From the NCBI GenBank assembly GCA_023388055.1, contig JAEWGW010000044.1, positions 1 through 64,000 on the forward strand: a DNA stretch of 64,000 nt, given 5' to 3'. This DNA is from Bacillota bacterium (lineage in GTDB: Bacteria > Bacillota > Bacilli > Paenibacillales > NBRC-103111). Positions within the stretch are counted from its first letter, which is position 1; the number at the start of each line of letters is the position of its first letter. Below the pieces are notes generated by a model that saw nothing but the letters and a program-made list of their open reading frames with translations, was not told the DNA's origin and did not search any database. Below, in pieces: positions 27,180 through 36,688 of the stretch. Position numbers and translations under genes: made by a program.

Positions 27180-28229
27180 ATGGCAACTCGCAATGATGTG
27201 GCGCGGCTGGCAGGTGTGTCCGTGGCTGTCGTGTCGTATGTGCTGAATAATAAAAGCTTCGTGAAGGAAGAGACCCGCCGCAAGGTGCTGGCCGCTATGG
27301 ACGAATTGGGTTATATGCCCAACCTGACGGCCCGCAGCCTAAAAACCCGTAAGAGCGGCCAACTGGCGGTGCTCACCAATTTCATCGGCAATCCCTTCGA
27401 GGCAGGGATCCTGCTGCATCTGGAGGAATCTGCCCGCCGGCGGGGGTATATGATTGCTTACCGCAGCTATGATCCTGCCCGGGAGCCGGAGCTGCTGGCG
27501 CAGCTGGCCGGACGGGTAGACGGGATCGTCCTGCTGGGGCAGAGTCTGGCCGAGGACACCCTTAAGTCCTTCTACAAGAAGGGGGTTCCGGTGATTTCCG
27601 TTATGGCTCCGGGAAGAATAGACACCCCCATCCACACCGTAGACGTGGATTGGACAGCGGCTTACCGGCATGTGGTGGCCGAGCTTGTCCATCTGGGGCA
27701 CCGGCATATTGCCTTTATGGGGCATGGAGGTCCGTTGGACCCGCTTTATCCCCGGATGCAGTCTTTTGCAGCGGCCGTCCGGGAAGAGGAGAAAGCCCTA
27801 GGCACTACCCTCCAATGTGAATGGCTGGCTGCGGGGGGGCGCTACGAAGCCGCCCGGGAGCATCTGCTGGAGCTGCCCGCAGCCCCTGGCTTCACTGCGC
27901 TGGTCACTGCCAATGACTTAACCGCCATCGGAGCCTGCTCCGCTTGCAGGGAGCGGGGCTGGGCGGTGCCCGACCGGCTCTCCATCGTCAGCTCGGAGAA
28001 TATTCTGATGGTCAGCGAAACCCATCCGCCCATCGCCGCTCTGGATTACCCCCGGGAGCAGGCTGCGCATCAGGCCATGGAGCTTCTGGTCCGGCTGATT
28101 GAGGAGCCGGCGCAGAACCGGAAAGCCGCAAGCGAAGGAGCCGCCTCCACCACCTCTGCAGAGGTTATCCGGCTGCACGCCTCCTTCCTTCCCCGGCCCA
28201 GCCTGGCGCAGGCGCCGCATATTATGTAG
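27180..28229 (+). CDS. LacI family transcriptional regulator
   Basis: Repressor/activator of 349 residues with an N-terminal LacI helix-turn-helix (TRNDVARLAGVSVAVVSYVL, about 3-22) and hinge, followed by a periplasmic-binding-like sugar-sensing domain. It lies 108 bp after the oxidoreductase. Likely binds the TTTACTCGAGTAAA palindromes before that gene and before the response regulator. A terminator follows. Confidence 0.94.
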   Translation: MATRNDVARLAGVSVAVVSYVLNNKSFVKEETRRKVLAAMDELGYMPNLTARSLKTRKSGQLAVLTNFIGNPFEAGILLHLEESARRRGYMIAYRSYDPAREPELLAQLAGRVDGIVLLGQSLAEDTLKSFYKKGVPVISVMAPGRIDTPIHTVDVDWTAAYRHVVAELVHLGHRHIAFMGHGGPLDPLYPRMQSFAAAVREEEKALGTTLQCEWLAAGGRYEAAREHLLELPAAPGFTALVTANDLTAIGACSACRERGWAVPDRLSIVSSENILMVSETHPPIAALDYPREQAAHQAMELLVRLIEEPAQNRKAASEGAASTTSAEVIRLHASFLPRPSLAQAPHIM

Positions 28230-28279
28230 GAGTGTGCACACACTCTAGGGTTGGAAGACAGACCCTACCAAAACCAAAC

Positions 28280-28331
28280 AACAGCCCCTTCCACTAGCCG
28301 CAATAAAACGGCGGGTGTTAGGGGCTGTTTT
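28280..28331. terminator. LacI gene terminator
   Basis: AACAGCCCCT (28280-28289) / AGGGGCTGTT (28320-28329) stem with a 30-nt loop and T-rich flanks on both strands. Confidence 0.75.
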
Positions 28332-28604
28332 GACTATTCGGCTTCCCCCGGCGTCAGCTCAATTTGAACATCTCCAGGTTCTCCTGCTGATGCTTGGCAG
28401 GCATGCCGGGGGAATAGGCAGGTCGTCCCACTGAACATGCCAGCGCAGGCCCACCCGGGAGGCGGTTGGCTGGGTACGCGGAACTAAAAACGCCGAAAAG
28501 GATTGACAAACTGCAGAGCCAGATACATACTGTATCAAATGAAAGAGAAAAACTTCCATTCATGATACAAAATGTAACATTTAATTGAGGAGGCGCAAGG
28601 TTTT
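28332..28604. other. Gene-free interval
   Basis: No supported gene. A 69-codon minus-strand reading frame covers it but has no ribosome-binding site or recognisable domain. It contains only AT-rich sequence before the acyltransferase and its ribosome-binding site. Confidence 0.5.
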
Positions 28605-29702
28605 ATGATTAGGGAAGTTTTTTTTCTCCGGGCCATAGCTTGTTTAAGTATTGTTCTGGGCCATTCCATCTCCTCATCCTTGAACTGGTACCCCTTTCTG
28701 GATACAGAAAGCGGACTGACCCTCCGCGTATGGAAAACCGTGACAGAGCTTTTGCTGTTTGGCACACCTATGTTTGTGTTTATCTCTGCTTTGGTGCTGT
28801 CCCATGCTTACCCCAAGGGTACGCCGGAAGGCTTTTTAATGAAAAGAATCAAGTACATCCTCGTTCCTTATGTCATTATGGGTGTTTTTTATGCAGCGCT
28901 GGCCTGTGCCATTGAAGGCTCCTTTGGCACTCTGCTGGTGAAGATATGGCAGAATATTGTGCTGGGACAATTCCATGGCTATTTCATATTGATTATCTTC
29001 CAGTTTTATCTGCTCCATATTGGGTTTCACAGGGTGGTGAAGGCCGTTCCCTTCCGGAGGCTGCTGCCTTATTCGTTGTTGGTCAATGCAGGTTATTTAC
29101 TGATCGTTTCCCTTCTTTGGCAAAAGGTCCCGCTTCCGGTCAGCGTATGGTGGCTGCCCTTCTTCGCCTGGATTTTCTATTATGTGCTGGCTTGCCATGT
29201 GGGGCAGAATCTGGATTGGTACCGGCGCAAGCTGGCTCCTTACAGTCTGTACCTTCTGGTCGGCAGTGCAGCTGGTGCGGCAGCGGTGCTTTTATCAGCG
29301 CAGACGGGTTTGTTCCCGTTTGGCTCCAAACGTGTGGATGTGCTGGTGTATACGGTGCTGCTCTGTTTCTTTATCTACGCACTCACCGCTAAGGCAAAGT
29401 TTGTTCCCCGTTGGCTGGAAACGGTGAGCTCCTATTCCTTCGGCATCTATTGGCTTCATGTTTTCTTTATAGCGGTTCTCCATAAGGCCTTCAAGTATCT
29501 GCCCCAGGGCATCCGGGTGCATTGGAACCTGTCGTTCTATATTCTCTACCTGTCCGCAACGGCATTAGTGCTGTCCATGGTCTCCACCTACCTGCTGACA
29601 CGCCATCCGGCCGGGGAGTTTATAGTAGGCAAGCTGGGTCTAACTACCCGTGGGAAACGGATGCGCAATCCGGCTGACCAGCATTTGACGGCGGCCAAAT
29701 AA
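28605..29702 (+). CDS. Membrane acyltransferase (Acyl_transf_3)
   Basis: Integral membrane protein of 365 residues with about ten transmembrane helices. The N-terminal FFLRAIACLSIVLGHSISS carries the family Arg and His residues used in acyl transfer. Proteins of this family O-acetylate exopolysaccharides, peptidoglycan or other envelope sugars; IcaC-type members are close in layout. GAGGAGGCG lies upstream of the ATG. It is monocistronic, with terminators on both sides. Confidence 0.87.
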   Translation: MIREVFFLRAIACLSIVLGHSISSSLNWYPFLDTESGLTLRVWKTVTELLLFGTPMFVFISALVLSHAYPKGTPEGFLMKRIKYILVPYVIMGVFYAALACAIEGSFGTLLVKIWQNIVLGQFHGYFILIIFQFYLLHIGFHRVVKAVPFRRLLPYSLLVNAGYLLIVSLLWQKVPLPVSVWWLPFFAWIFYYVLACHVGQNLDWYRRKLAPYSLYLLVGSAAGAAAVLLSAQTGLFPFGSKRVDVLVYTVLLCFFIYALTAKAKFVPRWLETVSSYSFGIYWLHVFFIAVLHKAFKYLPQGIRVHWNLSFYILYLSATALVLSMVSTYLLTRHPAGEFIVGKLGLTTRGKRMRNPADQHLTAAK

Positions 29703-29733
29703 AGAGCAGCGGCCCGTACGCCTCACAAAAAAA

Positions 29734-29770
29734 TCCGCAAAGCCCTTGAGGTCTGGGGCTTGCGGATTTT
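29734..29770. terminator. Bidirectional terminator
   Basis: ATCCGCAAAGCCC / GGGGCTTGCGGAT hairpin with A-run before and T-run after, serving the convergent acyltransferase (+) and MBL hydrolase (-) genes. Confidence 0.85.
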
Positions 29771-29775
29771 TGCTG

Positions 29776-30510
29776 TTAAACGGTAAGCTGCAACCCGGGC
29801 TCAGGCAGAATAATCTCCCCGCCGAATTCGGCTGCGGCCTCTTCCCGAAGCTGGCGGAGCTCTCCAAAATGGGGGAGATGGGTGAGAACCAGCCGTTTGG
29901 CTCCCGCCTTGGCTGCCAGCCGGCCGGCTTCCGCAGCTGTCATATGTCCGTAACGCGCCGCCTCCTGCCCGTTGTAGAAGGAGCTTTCGGCAATGAGCAG
30001 GTCCGCGTCCTGCAGCCAAGGCAGCAGCGCCTCGTTATAGCGGGTATCGGCTGCATACACCAGAACCCTGCCCTCTGCTTCAATCCGCATCCCCAGGCAA
30101 TAGCCGTCATGATCGGTCCGGAAAAAACGGATTCGGAGTCCGTTCTCTTCTGTCAGGCTGGCCGTATGGGAAATACCCTCCGCATAGGCGCCCTTCATTT
30201 CCTTCATCGGCCAATCCCCTTCCTTCTCCCGCGGCAGCAGAATCCGCAGCGGCTGCCGCCGCCGCATCAGGTCCGTTTCCACCAGGCAGGCGTACTGCAG
30301 ACACCCCAAATCGGCTACATGGTCATGATGGTGATGGCTGATAACAACCGTTGACAGCTCGCTTAAGGGAATAAACCGCTGCAGTGTGCTTAAGGCTCCG
30401 CTGCCGCAATCCAGCAGAAGCCACTGGTTCCCTGCCTCCAGCAGGTAAGAGGCACTGGCTTCCCCGGCAGCGGGATAAGCCCCCCAGCGTCCAATAATCC
30501 GCACTTTCAT
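29776..30510 (-). CDS. MBL-fold metallo-hydrolase (YhfI-like)
   Basis: Metallo-beta-lactamase-fold hydrolase of 244 residues with the zinc-binding signature SHHHHDHVADLG (about 58-69), further ligands at ADTRYNE and a terminal HLPHF. Resembles the YhfI/RNase Z-like group of small MBL proteins, whose substrates are mostly unknown. ATG (30508-30510) has AAGGAGG about 8 bp upstream; the in-frame TTG two codons earlier is less likely. Confidence 0.88.
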   Translation of the reverse strand: MKVRIIGRWGAYPAAGEASASYLLEAGNQWLLLDCGSGALSTLQRFIPLSELSTVVISHHHHDHVADLGCLQYACLVETDLMRRRQPLRILLPREKEGDWPMKEMKGAYAEGISHTASLTEENGLRIRFFRTDHDGYCLGMRIEAEGRVLVYAADTRYNEALLPWLQDADLLIAESSFYNGQEAARYGHMTAAEAGRLAAKAGAKRLVLTHLPHFGELRQLREEAAAEFGGEIILPEPGLQLTV

Positions 30511-30683
30511 GGACAAACCTCCTTATGGCCTTCCTCCTATTCCTCTACCTTAGCAGGATACAGGCATCAATGCAAAAACAGTAAGATCCATCAACTGAAA
30601 AAGGAAGATCCATCATTCACGCCCCCTCTTCCGGAGATTTATAATCATATTTGTAAGGAAGGTCACTATGGAGGAGGGGTAAT

Positions 30684-32180
30684 ATGGGACAGGATAAACA
30701 AGCGGATATCGTCATTTACGGAGGTACGGCTGCAGGCATTATGGCGGCTGTCCAAGCCAAAAAAATGGGCAGAAGCGTAGTGGTAATCGAACCCAGCAAC
30801 CGGATCGGCGGCTTGACCACCGGAGGATTGGGCGATACGGATGTAGGCATGAAGGAAGCCATCGGAGGTTTATCCTTTGAGTTTTACCGGCGGGTCGCCC
30901 GGAAATACGGACAGGACGGGGCGTGCTGGCTGTTCGAGCCCAAGGTAGCACTGGAGGTACTGCAGGAGTTTGTTACGGAACACAGCATCGACGTTGTGTA
31001 TGGGGAAAGGCTCGAGCTTAACGGCGGGGTGGAGAAGCTTGGAACCGCCATTCAATCCATCCGCATGGAATCCGGAAAGATCTACCGGGGCAAGGTGTTT
31101 ATCGACGCAACGTATGAAGGGGATCTGCTGGGCAAATCGGACGTAGCCTATTTTGTCGGCCGGGAGTCCAATTTCCAATACGGAGAGACCTTAAACGGCA
31201 TTCATCCCGGCAATGAGCTGCCTAGAGGGATCGATCCCTATGTGGTAAAAGGGGTACCCGAAAGCGGCCTGCTGCTGCGTGTGAATCCGGACCGGGGCGG
31301 CGATATCGGCGATGGGGATAACAAGCTTCAGGCCTATAACTTCCGCATGTGTCTGACGAACAATCCGGAAAACCGCATAGAGATTGAAAAGCCGGAGGGT
31401 TATAACGAAGCGGATTACGAAATTCTGTTCCGTGCTATTGAACAGGGGCAAAGCACCAAGTTCTTTAAGTTAAACCTGGTCACCCCGGATAAGACGGATT
31501 CCAATAATAACAGCGGCATCTCCACGGACTACAACGGGATGAACCACAGCTATGCCGAGGCGGATTACCAGACGCGGGAACAGATCTGGAAGGACCACCT
31601 GGTTTATCAGCAGGGGTATGTCTGGACCATCCAGAACCACCCGCGTGTGCTGGAGGAAATCCGGGCGGTGTATAAGCCATGGGGCTTGCCTCGTGATGAA
31701 TTTATCGAAACCGGACATTGGACTCCCCAGCTGTATGTCAGAGAGTCCCGCAGATTGGTAAGCGATTATGTGGTGACGGAGCATGTGGTCCGGCTGGAAA
31801 ACCCGGTGACAGATTCCATCGGGATGGGCTCCTTTGCCATGGACTCGCATCATACCCAATACTATGTGAATGAAGACGGGCATGTCAGCACAGAGGGTGG
31901 CTTTTATATCAAATTGAAGGCTCCATATCCCATCAGCTACCGGGCGGTTGTGCCCAAGGAGGCGGAATGCACCAATCTGATCGTGCCGGTATGTGTCTCC
32001 GCTACCCATGCGGCCTACGGCTCGATCCGGATGGAGCCGGTGTTTATGATCCTGGGGCAATCCGCCGCTGCCGCGGCTGCATTGGCGCTGGATGCGGATG
32101 GCATCGTCCAGCATGTAGGCTACGAGGAGCTGCAGGCCGTGCTAACCCGGGAGCATCAGGTTTTGTATGTAGAGGGCTGA
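30684..32180 (+). CDS. FAD-dependent oxidoreductase
   Basis: Flavoprotein of 498 residues with the FAD_oxidored fold: IVIYGGTAAGIMAAVQA (about 9-25), an acidic ribose-binding residue after VVVIEPSNRIGG, a mid-protein DATYEGDLLGKSDVAYFVGRE segment and a C-terminal FAD motif. It is a paralogue by family, not a close copy, of the enzyme at 24.8-27.1 kb. It has GGAGGAGGGG before the ATG and is convergent with the AraC gene 16 bp away. Substrate unknown; the neighbouring GH130 enzyme suggests glycan metabolism. Confidence 0.85.
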   Translation: MGQDKQADIVIYGGTAAGIMAAVQAKKMGRSVVVIEPSNRIGGLTTGGLGDTDVGMKEAIGGLSFEFYRRVARKYGQDGACWLFEPKVALEVLQEFVTEHSIDVVYGERLELNGGVEKLGTAIQSIRMESGKIYRGKVFIDATYEGDLLGKSDVAYFVGRESNFQYGETLNGIHPGNELPRGIDPYVVKGVPESGLLLRVNPDRGGDIGDGDNKLQAYNFRMCLTNNPENRIEIEKPEGYNEADYEILFRAIEQGQSTKFFKLNLVTPDKTDSNNNSGISTDYNGMNHSYAEADYQTREQIWKDHLVYQQGYVWTIQNHPRVLEEIRAVYKPWGLPRDEFIETGHWTPQLYVRESRRLVSDYVVTEHVVRLENPVTDSIGMGSFAMDSHHTQYYVNEDGHVSTEGGFYIKLKAPYPISYRAVVPKEAECTNLIVPVCVSATHAAYGSIRMEPVFMILGQSAAAAAALALDADGIVQHVGYEELQAVLTREHQVLYVEG

Positions 32181-32196
32181 TTCGGAGGCGGGGGTA

Positions 32197-33027
32197 TCAA
32201 TCCGCCTGGAACCGGAATCCGAACAGGCGCCGGTACTCCCCCGGAGGGTGTCCGAAGCGCTGGTGGAACACCCGGCAGAAGTGAGGGTAGCTCTGGAAGC
32301 CTGTTTTTTCGGCAACCTGCTCTAAGGCCAGATTGCTGTAAAGCACCTGCTGCTGCGCCAGCTTCAGACGGACATCGATACAATAGGCAAACAGCGATTG
32401 GCCAAAAGCGGCCTTGAACAAATAGGAGCAGCGGGAGACACTTAATCCCACGGAGGCGGAGATGTGCTCCAAGCTGAGGGGTTCATGGGCATGATGCTCG
32501 ATGTATTGCTTCAGCTGATACGCGATATCCGCTCCTTTGGTGCGCTGCTTGAGCCGGATGACCTGCTCCAGGGTCAGGCAAAATGTCCGCAGGAGGTAAT
32601 CCATAATTTCCTCCTGATTGAGCATCACTTTTTTCTTCTCGCTGATGATATGCTTCCACAAGGTGATGACCGTATCGTCAAAACCGATATTCGTTTTGGT
32701 TGGCAGGCTTTTGTCCTTCCACCAGGTGTCCAGCCATTCCCCGTTGCCGATCAGGAAATAGTCTCCGACCGGCTGGACCTCTCCCGATTCAGGAGCATTC
32801 CGGGGCTGGACGATAAGCTCATAGGGCTCTTCGGGTGTATAGACCAGCAGGTCCCCCGGCACGATGGTTTCGTATTTGCCCGCCACCAGGGCGCGGCAGG
32901 TGCCTTCCGCCTGCAGCCGGAACAGATAGGAGTTGAGCCCGTTTTGGTACTGGACGGAGTGGGGCTTCGTGTGGGTGAAATAATTGGCATACAACACGCA
33001 GGATTGGGGCGGGCCTGAATTCGCCAC
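32197..33027 (-). CDS. AraC family transcriptional regulator
   Basis: Regulator of 276 residues with an N-terminal cupin-like ligand domain (about 15-95) and a C-terminal AraC/XylS double helix-turn-helix (about 165-268; ISASVGLSVSRCSYLFKAAFG). GTG start (33025-33027) has AAAGGAGGG 9 bp upstream. It is divergent from the GH130 gene and probably controls it, and possibly the convergent oxidoreductase. Confidence 0.93.
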   Translation of the reverse strand: MANSGPPQSCVLYANYFTHTKPHSVQYQNGLNSYLFRLQAEGTCRALVAGKYETIVPGDLLVYTPEEPYELIVQPRNAPESGEVQPVGDYFLIGNGEWLDTWWKDKSLPTKTNIGFDDTVITLWKHIISEKKKVMLNQEEIMDYLLRTFCLTLEQVIRLKQRTKGADIAYQLKQYIEHHAHEPLSLEHISASVGLSVSRCSYLFKAAFGQSLFAYCIDVRLKLAQQQVLYSNLALEQVAEKTGFQSYPHFCRVFHQRFGHPPGEYRRLFGFRFQAD

Positions 33028-33096
33028 GGGTACGGTCCCTCCTTTTTGCGATGATCTGGAATAGTCTTGTACTTAATATGTAACACAGGAGGAGCT

Positions 33097-34323
33097 ATGA
33101 AGCCAGAATTTCGCTATTTAAACAAACCGGCTCTTGAGCCTGTCCCCGGATGTGCGTGGGCGGAAAAAATGGTGTTGAACCCGGCTATTATCAAGGACCC
33201 TGATTCGAATGATATTCATATGCTCTTTCGGGCCACAGGGCCGTGGGCGCAAAAAAGAAGGGAAGGCTGTCACGATCCTTATCCGATTTTTTTGGGCTAT
33301 GCCATTAGCAAGGATGCGGGGGAAACGTGGGAGGCGGATTTCTCCAGACCCGCGCTCGCTCCTGCATTGGGTTATGACGAGTTTGAGCTGTATATCACGG
33401 ACATCTACGGCCGGAAGGTGCGCAATTATGCCAACGGCTGTGTGGAGGATCCGCGCATCTTTTATGTCGGGGAAGATCTGTATGTGTCGGTGGCCTGCCG
33501 CCCGTTTCCTCCCGGTCCTTATTGGCTGGGCAGCCAGCAGCCTCCGGTGCAAACACGCTTCGAATATGTGCCGGCCTGGATATTCGAAGGGGACGGGGAG
33601 GAGCCGTTTATTCAAGCGGCTCGGGCCAATGATACGGTCACTGTTCTCTACAAGCTGGATCTGGACATGCTGAAGCAAGGGAATTACGAGCAGGCCTTCG
33701 GGTATGTGGGTCCGCTTACCGAGGGGCAGGTCAGCGATAACCGCGATGTGTTCCTGTTCCCCCACAAAATGAAGGTAAAGGGAAAATGGCAGTATGTTAT
33801 GCTGCATCGGCCAATGAATGTCCTTCCCTTCGAAGGAGGAGCGGAGGCGGGGAAACCCTCCATTTATTTGGCGGCTGCGGAGACTATTGAGGATTTTGCT
33901 TCGCCACGGGCAGTCCATAAGCTTCTGGCTTCCCCGCTTTTTGACTGGGAGGAGAACCGGGTAGGAGCAAGCTGGCCGCCGTTAGCTCTGGGGAATCGGG
34001 AATGGCTGGTGCCCTATCATGCGAAGAAGGATGTGCAGTTCGGGTACACCCAGTCCTTCTTGATTATAAAGGAGCAGGAGGACGACTTCCCGGAGGTAAT
34101 CCACCGCTGCTCTGACCGTCTGATGTATGCGGAGCGGGAGTGGGAGCTGCCCTCGGATTATCCGACGCCTTGTCTGTTCACCACTGGAGGCGTTATCATA
34201 GGGGAGGATCTGGTCATGTCTTATGGCGCGGCGGATCAAAAGGTGGGTATCTCCTGGGTAAACTTTGCGGATTTAGTGGCATATATCCGGGAGTTTGACG
34301 AGGGTGGCAAACGGATGGGGTAA
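33097..34323 (+). CDS. GH130-family glycoside phosphorylase
   Basis: Protein of 408 residues with the five-bladed propeller pattern of glycosidase family 130 (PH1107-related): WAEKMVLNPAIIKDP near the start, the catalytic-region segment ANGCVEDPRIF and repeated HRPMN / GASWPPL blade motifs. Family members phosphorolyse beta-mannosides to mannose 1-phosphate, acting on oligosaccharides inside the cell. ATG 33097 follows AGGAGGAG. The specificity (mannobiose, mannosyl-glucose or mannosyl-GlcNAc) cannot be told here. Confidence 0.85.
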   Translation: MKPEFRYLNKPALEPVPGCAWAEKMVLNPAIIKDPDSNDIHMLFRATGPWAQKRREGCHDPYPIFLGYAISKDAGETWEADFSRPALAPALGYDEFELYITDIYGRKVRNYANGCVEDPRIFYVGEDLYVSVACRPFPPGPYWLGSQQPPVQTRFEYVPAWIFEGDGEEPFIQAARANDTVTVLYKLDLDMLKQGNYEQAFGYVGPLTEGQVSDNRDVFLFPHKMKVKGKWQYVMLHRPMNVLPFEGGAEAGKPSIYLAAAETIEDFASPRAVHKLLASPLFDWEENRVGASWPPLALGNREWLVPYHAKKDVQFGYTQSFLIIKEQEDDFPEVIHRCSDRLMYAEREWELPSDYPTPCLFTTGGVIIGEDLVMSYGAADQKVGISWVNFADLVAYIREFDEGGKRMG

Positions 34324-34361
34324 GAAATTGTTGATGCGGACTTGACTCTGAGTAGAAACGG

Positions 34362-35297
34362 GTGAGTTTACTGGAGAAGATTAGGTTTGCGGTATTTACT
34401 GATTTGCATCATGACAAAATTCCTGACGGGGAAAAGCGGCTGGAGGAGTTCTTGGCTACCGTCAGCCGGGTGGCTCCCGACTTCATTATCCAGCTCGGGG
34501 ATCTGTGTTATCCTGTGGAAGAAAACCGGTTTTTGTTGGAGAAGCTGGACCAGACCGGTGTCCCCTGTTATCACGTCATGGGCAATCATGATTCAGACCG
34601 TTCCTCCCAGAAGAACGTTTTGGAATTCTACGGAATATCCCGCTCGTATTATTCCTTCGTGAAAGGAAGCATCAAATTTCTTGTCCTGGATGCCTGCCAT
34701 ATCGAGAGGCCGCAAGGTACTGAGCCGTATGGAATGAGGAACTATAGCGGGACAACCGCCCCTTATCCTTATCTTCCTCCGGAGCAGCTCGTTTGGCTGG
34801 AAAAGGAGCTGCAAAGCTGGACCGGTGACGCCATCGTTTTCTCCCATCATAGTCTGGTGAACAGCTTTGCCCGCAGAGGCGTGGCCAACCGGGAGGAAAT
34901 CCGGGCTATTCTGGAGAAGGGGACTGCAAACGGCAAGGTACTGCTCTGTATGAATGGGCATGACCATGGCCACCATGCCGTGGAAGTGAGCGGCATCTGG
35001 TACTATACGCTGAACGCCATGTCCTACATCTGGCACGGAATGAAGGAGCTGTACCCCTATCCCCCGGAAGTGCATAACCGATACCCCGGCTTAAAGGATC
35101 TCATTCTCTATGACCAGGGTCTGCATGGGGTTGTGACCATAACCGGCGATGGCGGGTTCGTAATCGAAGGTATGCAAGGACAGTACCGGAACGTGACTCC
35201 CGCTGACGCAGGCATTCTCCATAACCGCTGGAACGGGATATCTATTGATCCGCTGGTTTCCTCCTTGAGGGTGGAGGGCCAGGAATCTCATAAATAA
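34362..35297 (+). CDS. Metallophosphoesterase
   Basis: Calcineurin-type phosphoesterase of 311 residues showing the metal-binding series D-x-H (FTDLHHD), GDLCYP, GNHD, SHHSL and GHDHGHH. Could act on sugar phosphates, nucleotides or other phosphodiesters. Start is GTG 34362 with a weak ribosome-binding site, 38 bp after the GH130 gene, so translation may partly depend on that gene. A terminator follows. Confidence 0.88.
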   Translation: MSLLEKIRFAVFTDLHHDKIPDGEKRLEEFLATVSRVAPDFIIQLGDLCYPVEENRFLLEKLDQTGVPCYHVMGNHDSDRSSQKNVLEFYGISRSYYSFVKGSIKFLVLDACHIERPQGTEPYGMRNYSGTTAPYPYLPPEQLVWLEKELQSWTGDAIVFSHHSLVNSFARRGVANREEIRAILEKGTANGKVLLCMNGHDHGHHAVEVSGIWYYTLNAMSYIWHGMKELYPYPPEVHNRYPGLKDLILYDQGLHGVVTITGDGGFVIEGMQGQYRNVTPADAGILHNRWNGISIDPLVSSLRVEGQESHK

Positions 35298-35299
35298 GC

Positions 35300-35335
35300 A
35301 AAGGGAGCTTCCAGGACGGGAGCTCCCTTTTATTT
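35300..35335 (+). terminator. GH130-phosphoesterase operon terminator
   Basis: AAAGGGAGCT / AGCTCCCTTT stem with an 11-nt loop followed by TTATTT. Confidence 0.8.
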
Positions 35336-35421
35336 CTGCATAGCTACTCATGCTGCGGCAGGAACCATGTTATTTCAGGGTAGCTGCATTCCCGGAAATT
35401 TTGATATAATGAATCTAAAGA

Positions 35422-36321
35422 ATGGAGTTGGCCGATGTGGAATTACTTGATCCAAGAGTGGACTTTGTATTCAAACGCATCTTTGGCAGTGAAAACAACA
35501 AGGATGTGCTGCTGGCCTTTCTGAACCGGATTTTCACCAAAGCGGGAGAGCCCCCGTTGCAAGAAATTATCCTGATGAACCCTTATACCGAGAAGGACGA
35601 TCCGCTCGACAAACAGTCTATTTTTGATGTGTACGCGAAAACAACAGAGGGTAAGCTGATCGATATTGAGATGCAGCTCTTCAACAAATACGATATCGAG
35701 AAGCGGACGCTATTTTACTGGAGCAAGCGGTATGCCAGCCAGCTTCAGGAAGGGGAGAAGTATCAGGAATTGAAGAAATGCGTTACCATCAACATTCTCA
35801 ATTACTCCATCCTGCCCAACGACCACTATCATAATGTGTTTCATCTTCGTGAGGACCAGACGCTGATTCCGCTGATAGATGACATCGAGATTCACTTTCT
35901 GGAGCTGGCTAAGCTGAATGAAGCCATTCCATCCCAAGGCGGATTGGAGAACTGGCTGTTGTTTCTGAAAGGTGTGAGCAAAGAGTATTGGGAGGTGCTA
36001 AAGATGAATGAACCGGGTTTGGAGAAGGCAATGGATACCCTGCAATACTTGAGCCAGGATTCGGAGGCCCGACGTTTGTATGAAGCCCGCCAGAAATACT
36101 TGCACGACGAAGCATCCATGCTGGAAGGGGCGAGGCGGGCTGGGATGAAGGCCGGGATGCAGGAAGGAATCAAGGAAGGAATTAAGGAAGGAATTAAGGA
36201 AGGAATTAAGGAAGGAACCAGGGAAGTTGCCAAGAATATGCTGAAATTGGGCATAGATATTGCCACCATAGCCAAAGCCACCGGATTGTCAGAGCAGGAA
36301 ATACTCGCATTGAAAAAATAA
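35422..36321 (+). CDS. Rpn family recombination-promoting nuclease / PD-(D/E)XK transposase-like protein
   Basis: Protein of 299 residues starting with LLDPRVDFVFKRIFG, the hallmark of the Rpn/PDDEXK_2 family. The nuclease core is visible as IFDVYAKTTEGKLIDIEMQL with the D...ExQ residues. The C-terminus has four GIKE(G) pentads from a 12-bp tandem repeat (about 36165-36214), a region prone to slippage in this family. In E. coli Rpn proteins promote RecA-independent recombination; the role here is inferred. ATG 35422 has no clear ribosome-binding site, so GTG 35437 after GGAG is a real alternative. It lies directly before tRNA genes. Confidence 0.87.
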   Translation: MELADVELLDPRVDFVFKRIFGSENNKDVLLAFLNRIFTKAGEPPLQEIILMNPYTEKDDPLDKQSIFDVYAKTTEGKLIDIEMQLFNKYDIEKRTLFYWSKRYASQLQEGEKYQELKKCVTINILNYSILPNDHYHNVFHLREDQTLIPLIDDIEIHFLELAKLNEAIPSQGGLENWLLFLKGVSKEYWEVLKMNEPGLEKAMDTLQYLSQDSEARRLYEARQKYLHDEASMLEGARRAGMKAGMQEGIKEGIKEGIKEGIKEGTREVAKNMLKLGIDIATIAKATGLSEQEILALKK

Positions 36322-36328
36322 AATTTAT

Positions 36329-36361
36329 AAGGAGCGTCCACATTCGGAGCTCCTTTTTTTG
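36329..36361 (+). terminator. Rpn gene terminator
   Basis: AAGGAGC / GCTCCTT stem with a 12-nt loop followed by eight T residues. Confidence 0.8.
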
Positions 36362-36379
36362 TTCAAATAATATGTAAAA

Positions 36380-36415
36380 CAAAAGAGCCGCAAGGGCATT
36401 AACCCTTGCGGCTCT
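36380..36415 (-). terminator. tRNA-Pro terminator
   Basis: A perfect 13-bp stem AGAGCCGCAAGGG / CCCTTGCGGCTCT, with a T-rich tail on the minus strand just after the tRNA-Pro gene. Confidence 0.8.
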
Positions 36416-36429
36416 AAGTATTTCCCGTA

Positions 36430-36503
36430 TCGAGACGACAGGATTTGAACCTGCGACCTCTTGCTCCCGAAGCAAGCGCTCTACCAAGCTGAGCCACGTC
36501 TCG
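36430..36503 (-). tRNA. tRNA-Pro (anticodon CGG)
   Basis: Minus-strand tRNA: acceptor CGAGACG / CGTCTCG, anticodon stem CTTGC / GCAAG with loop TTCGGGA, T loop TTCAAAT, discriminator A. CCA is not encoded. The CGG anticodon decodes CCG. Confidence 0.93.
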
Positions 36504-36688
36504 TCAATGTTGCACCCGGACAACCCCGGGACAGCGACAAAGACTATTATACCAAAAAAGCAGCTAATGTCAATTGGAATTTACTGATTCATAACCGCCT
36601 ATTCGACATCGTCCAAAGTACTGAACAAGGTAAGAATAAAGTTCCATTATAGTAAAAAATAAAATGGATTTGCAAAAAACGGCTTGGT

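Noticed and set aside
28354..28563. A 69-codon minus-strand frame
   Set aside because: No ribosome-binding site, no domain, and its C-terminal part reads plausibly in more than one frame; treated as non-coding.
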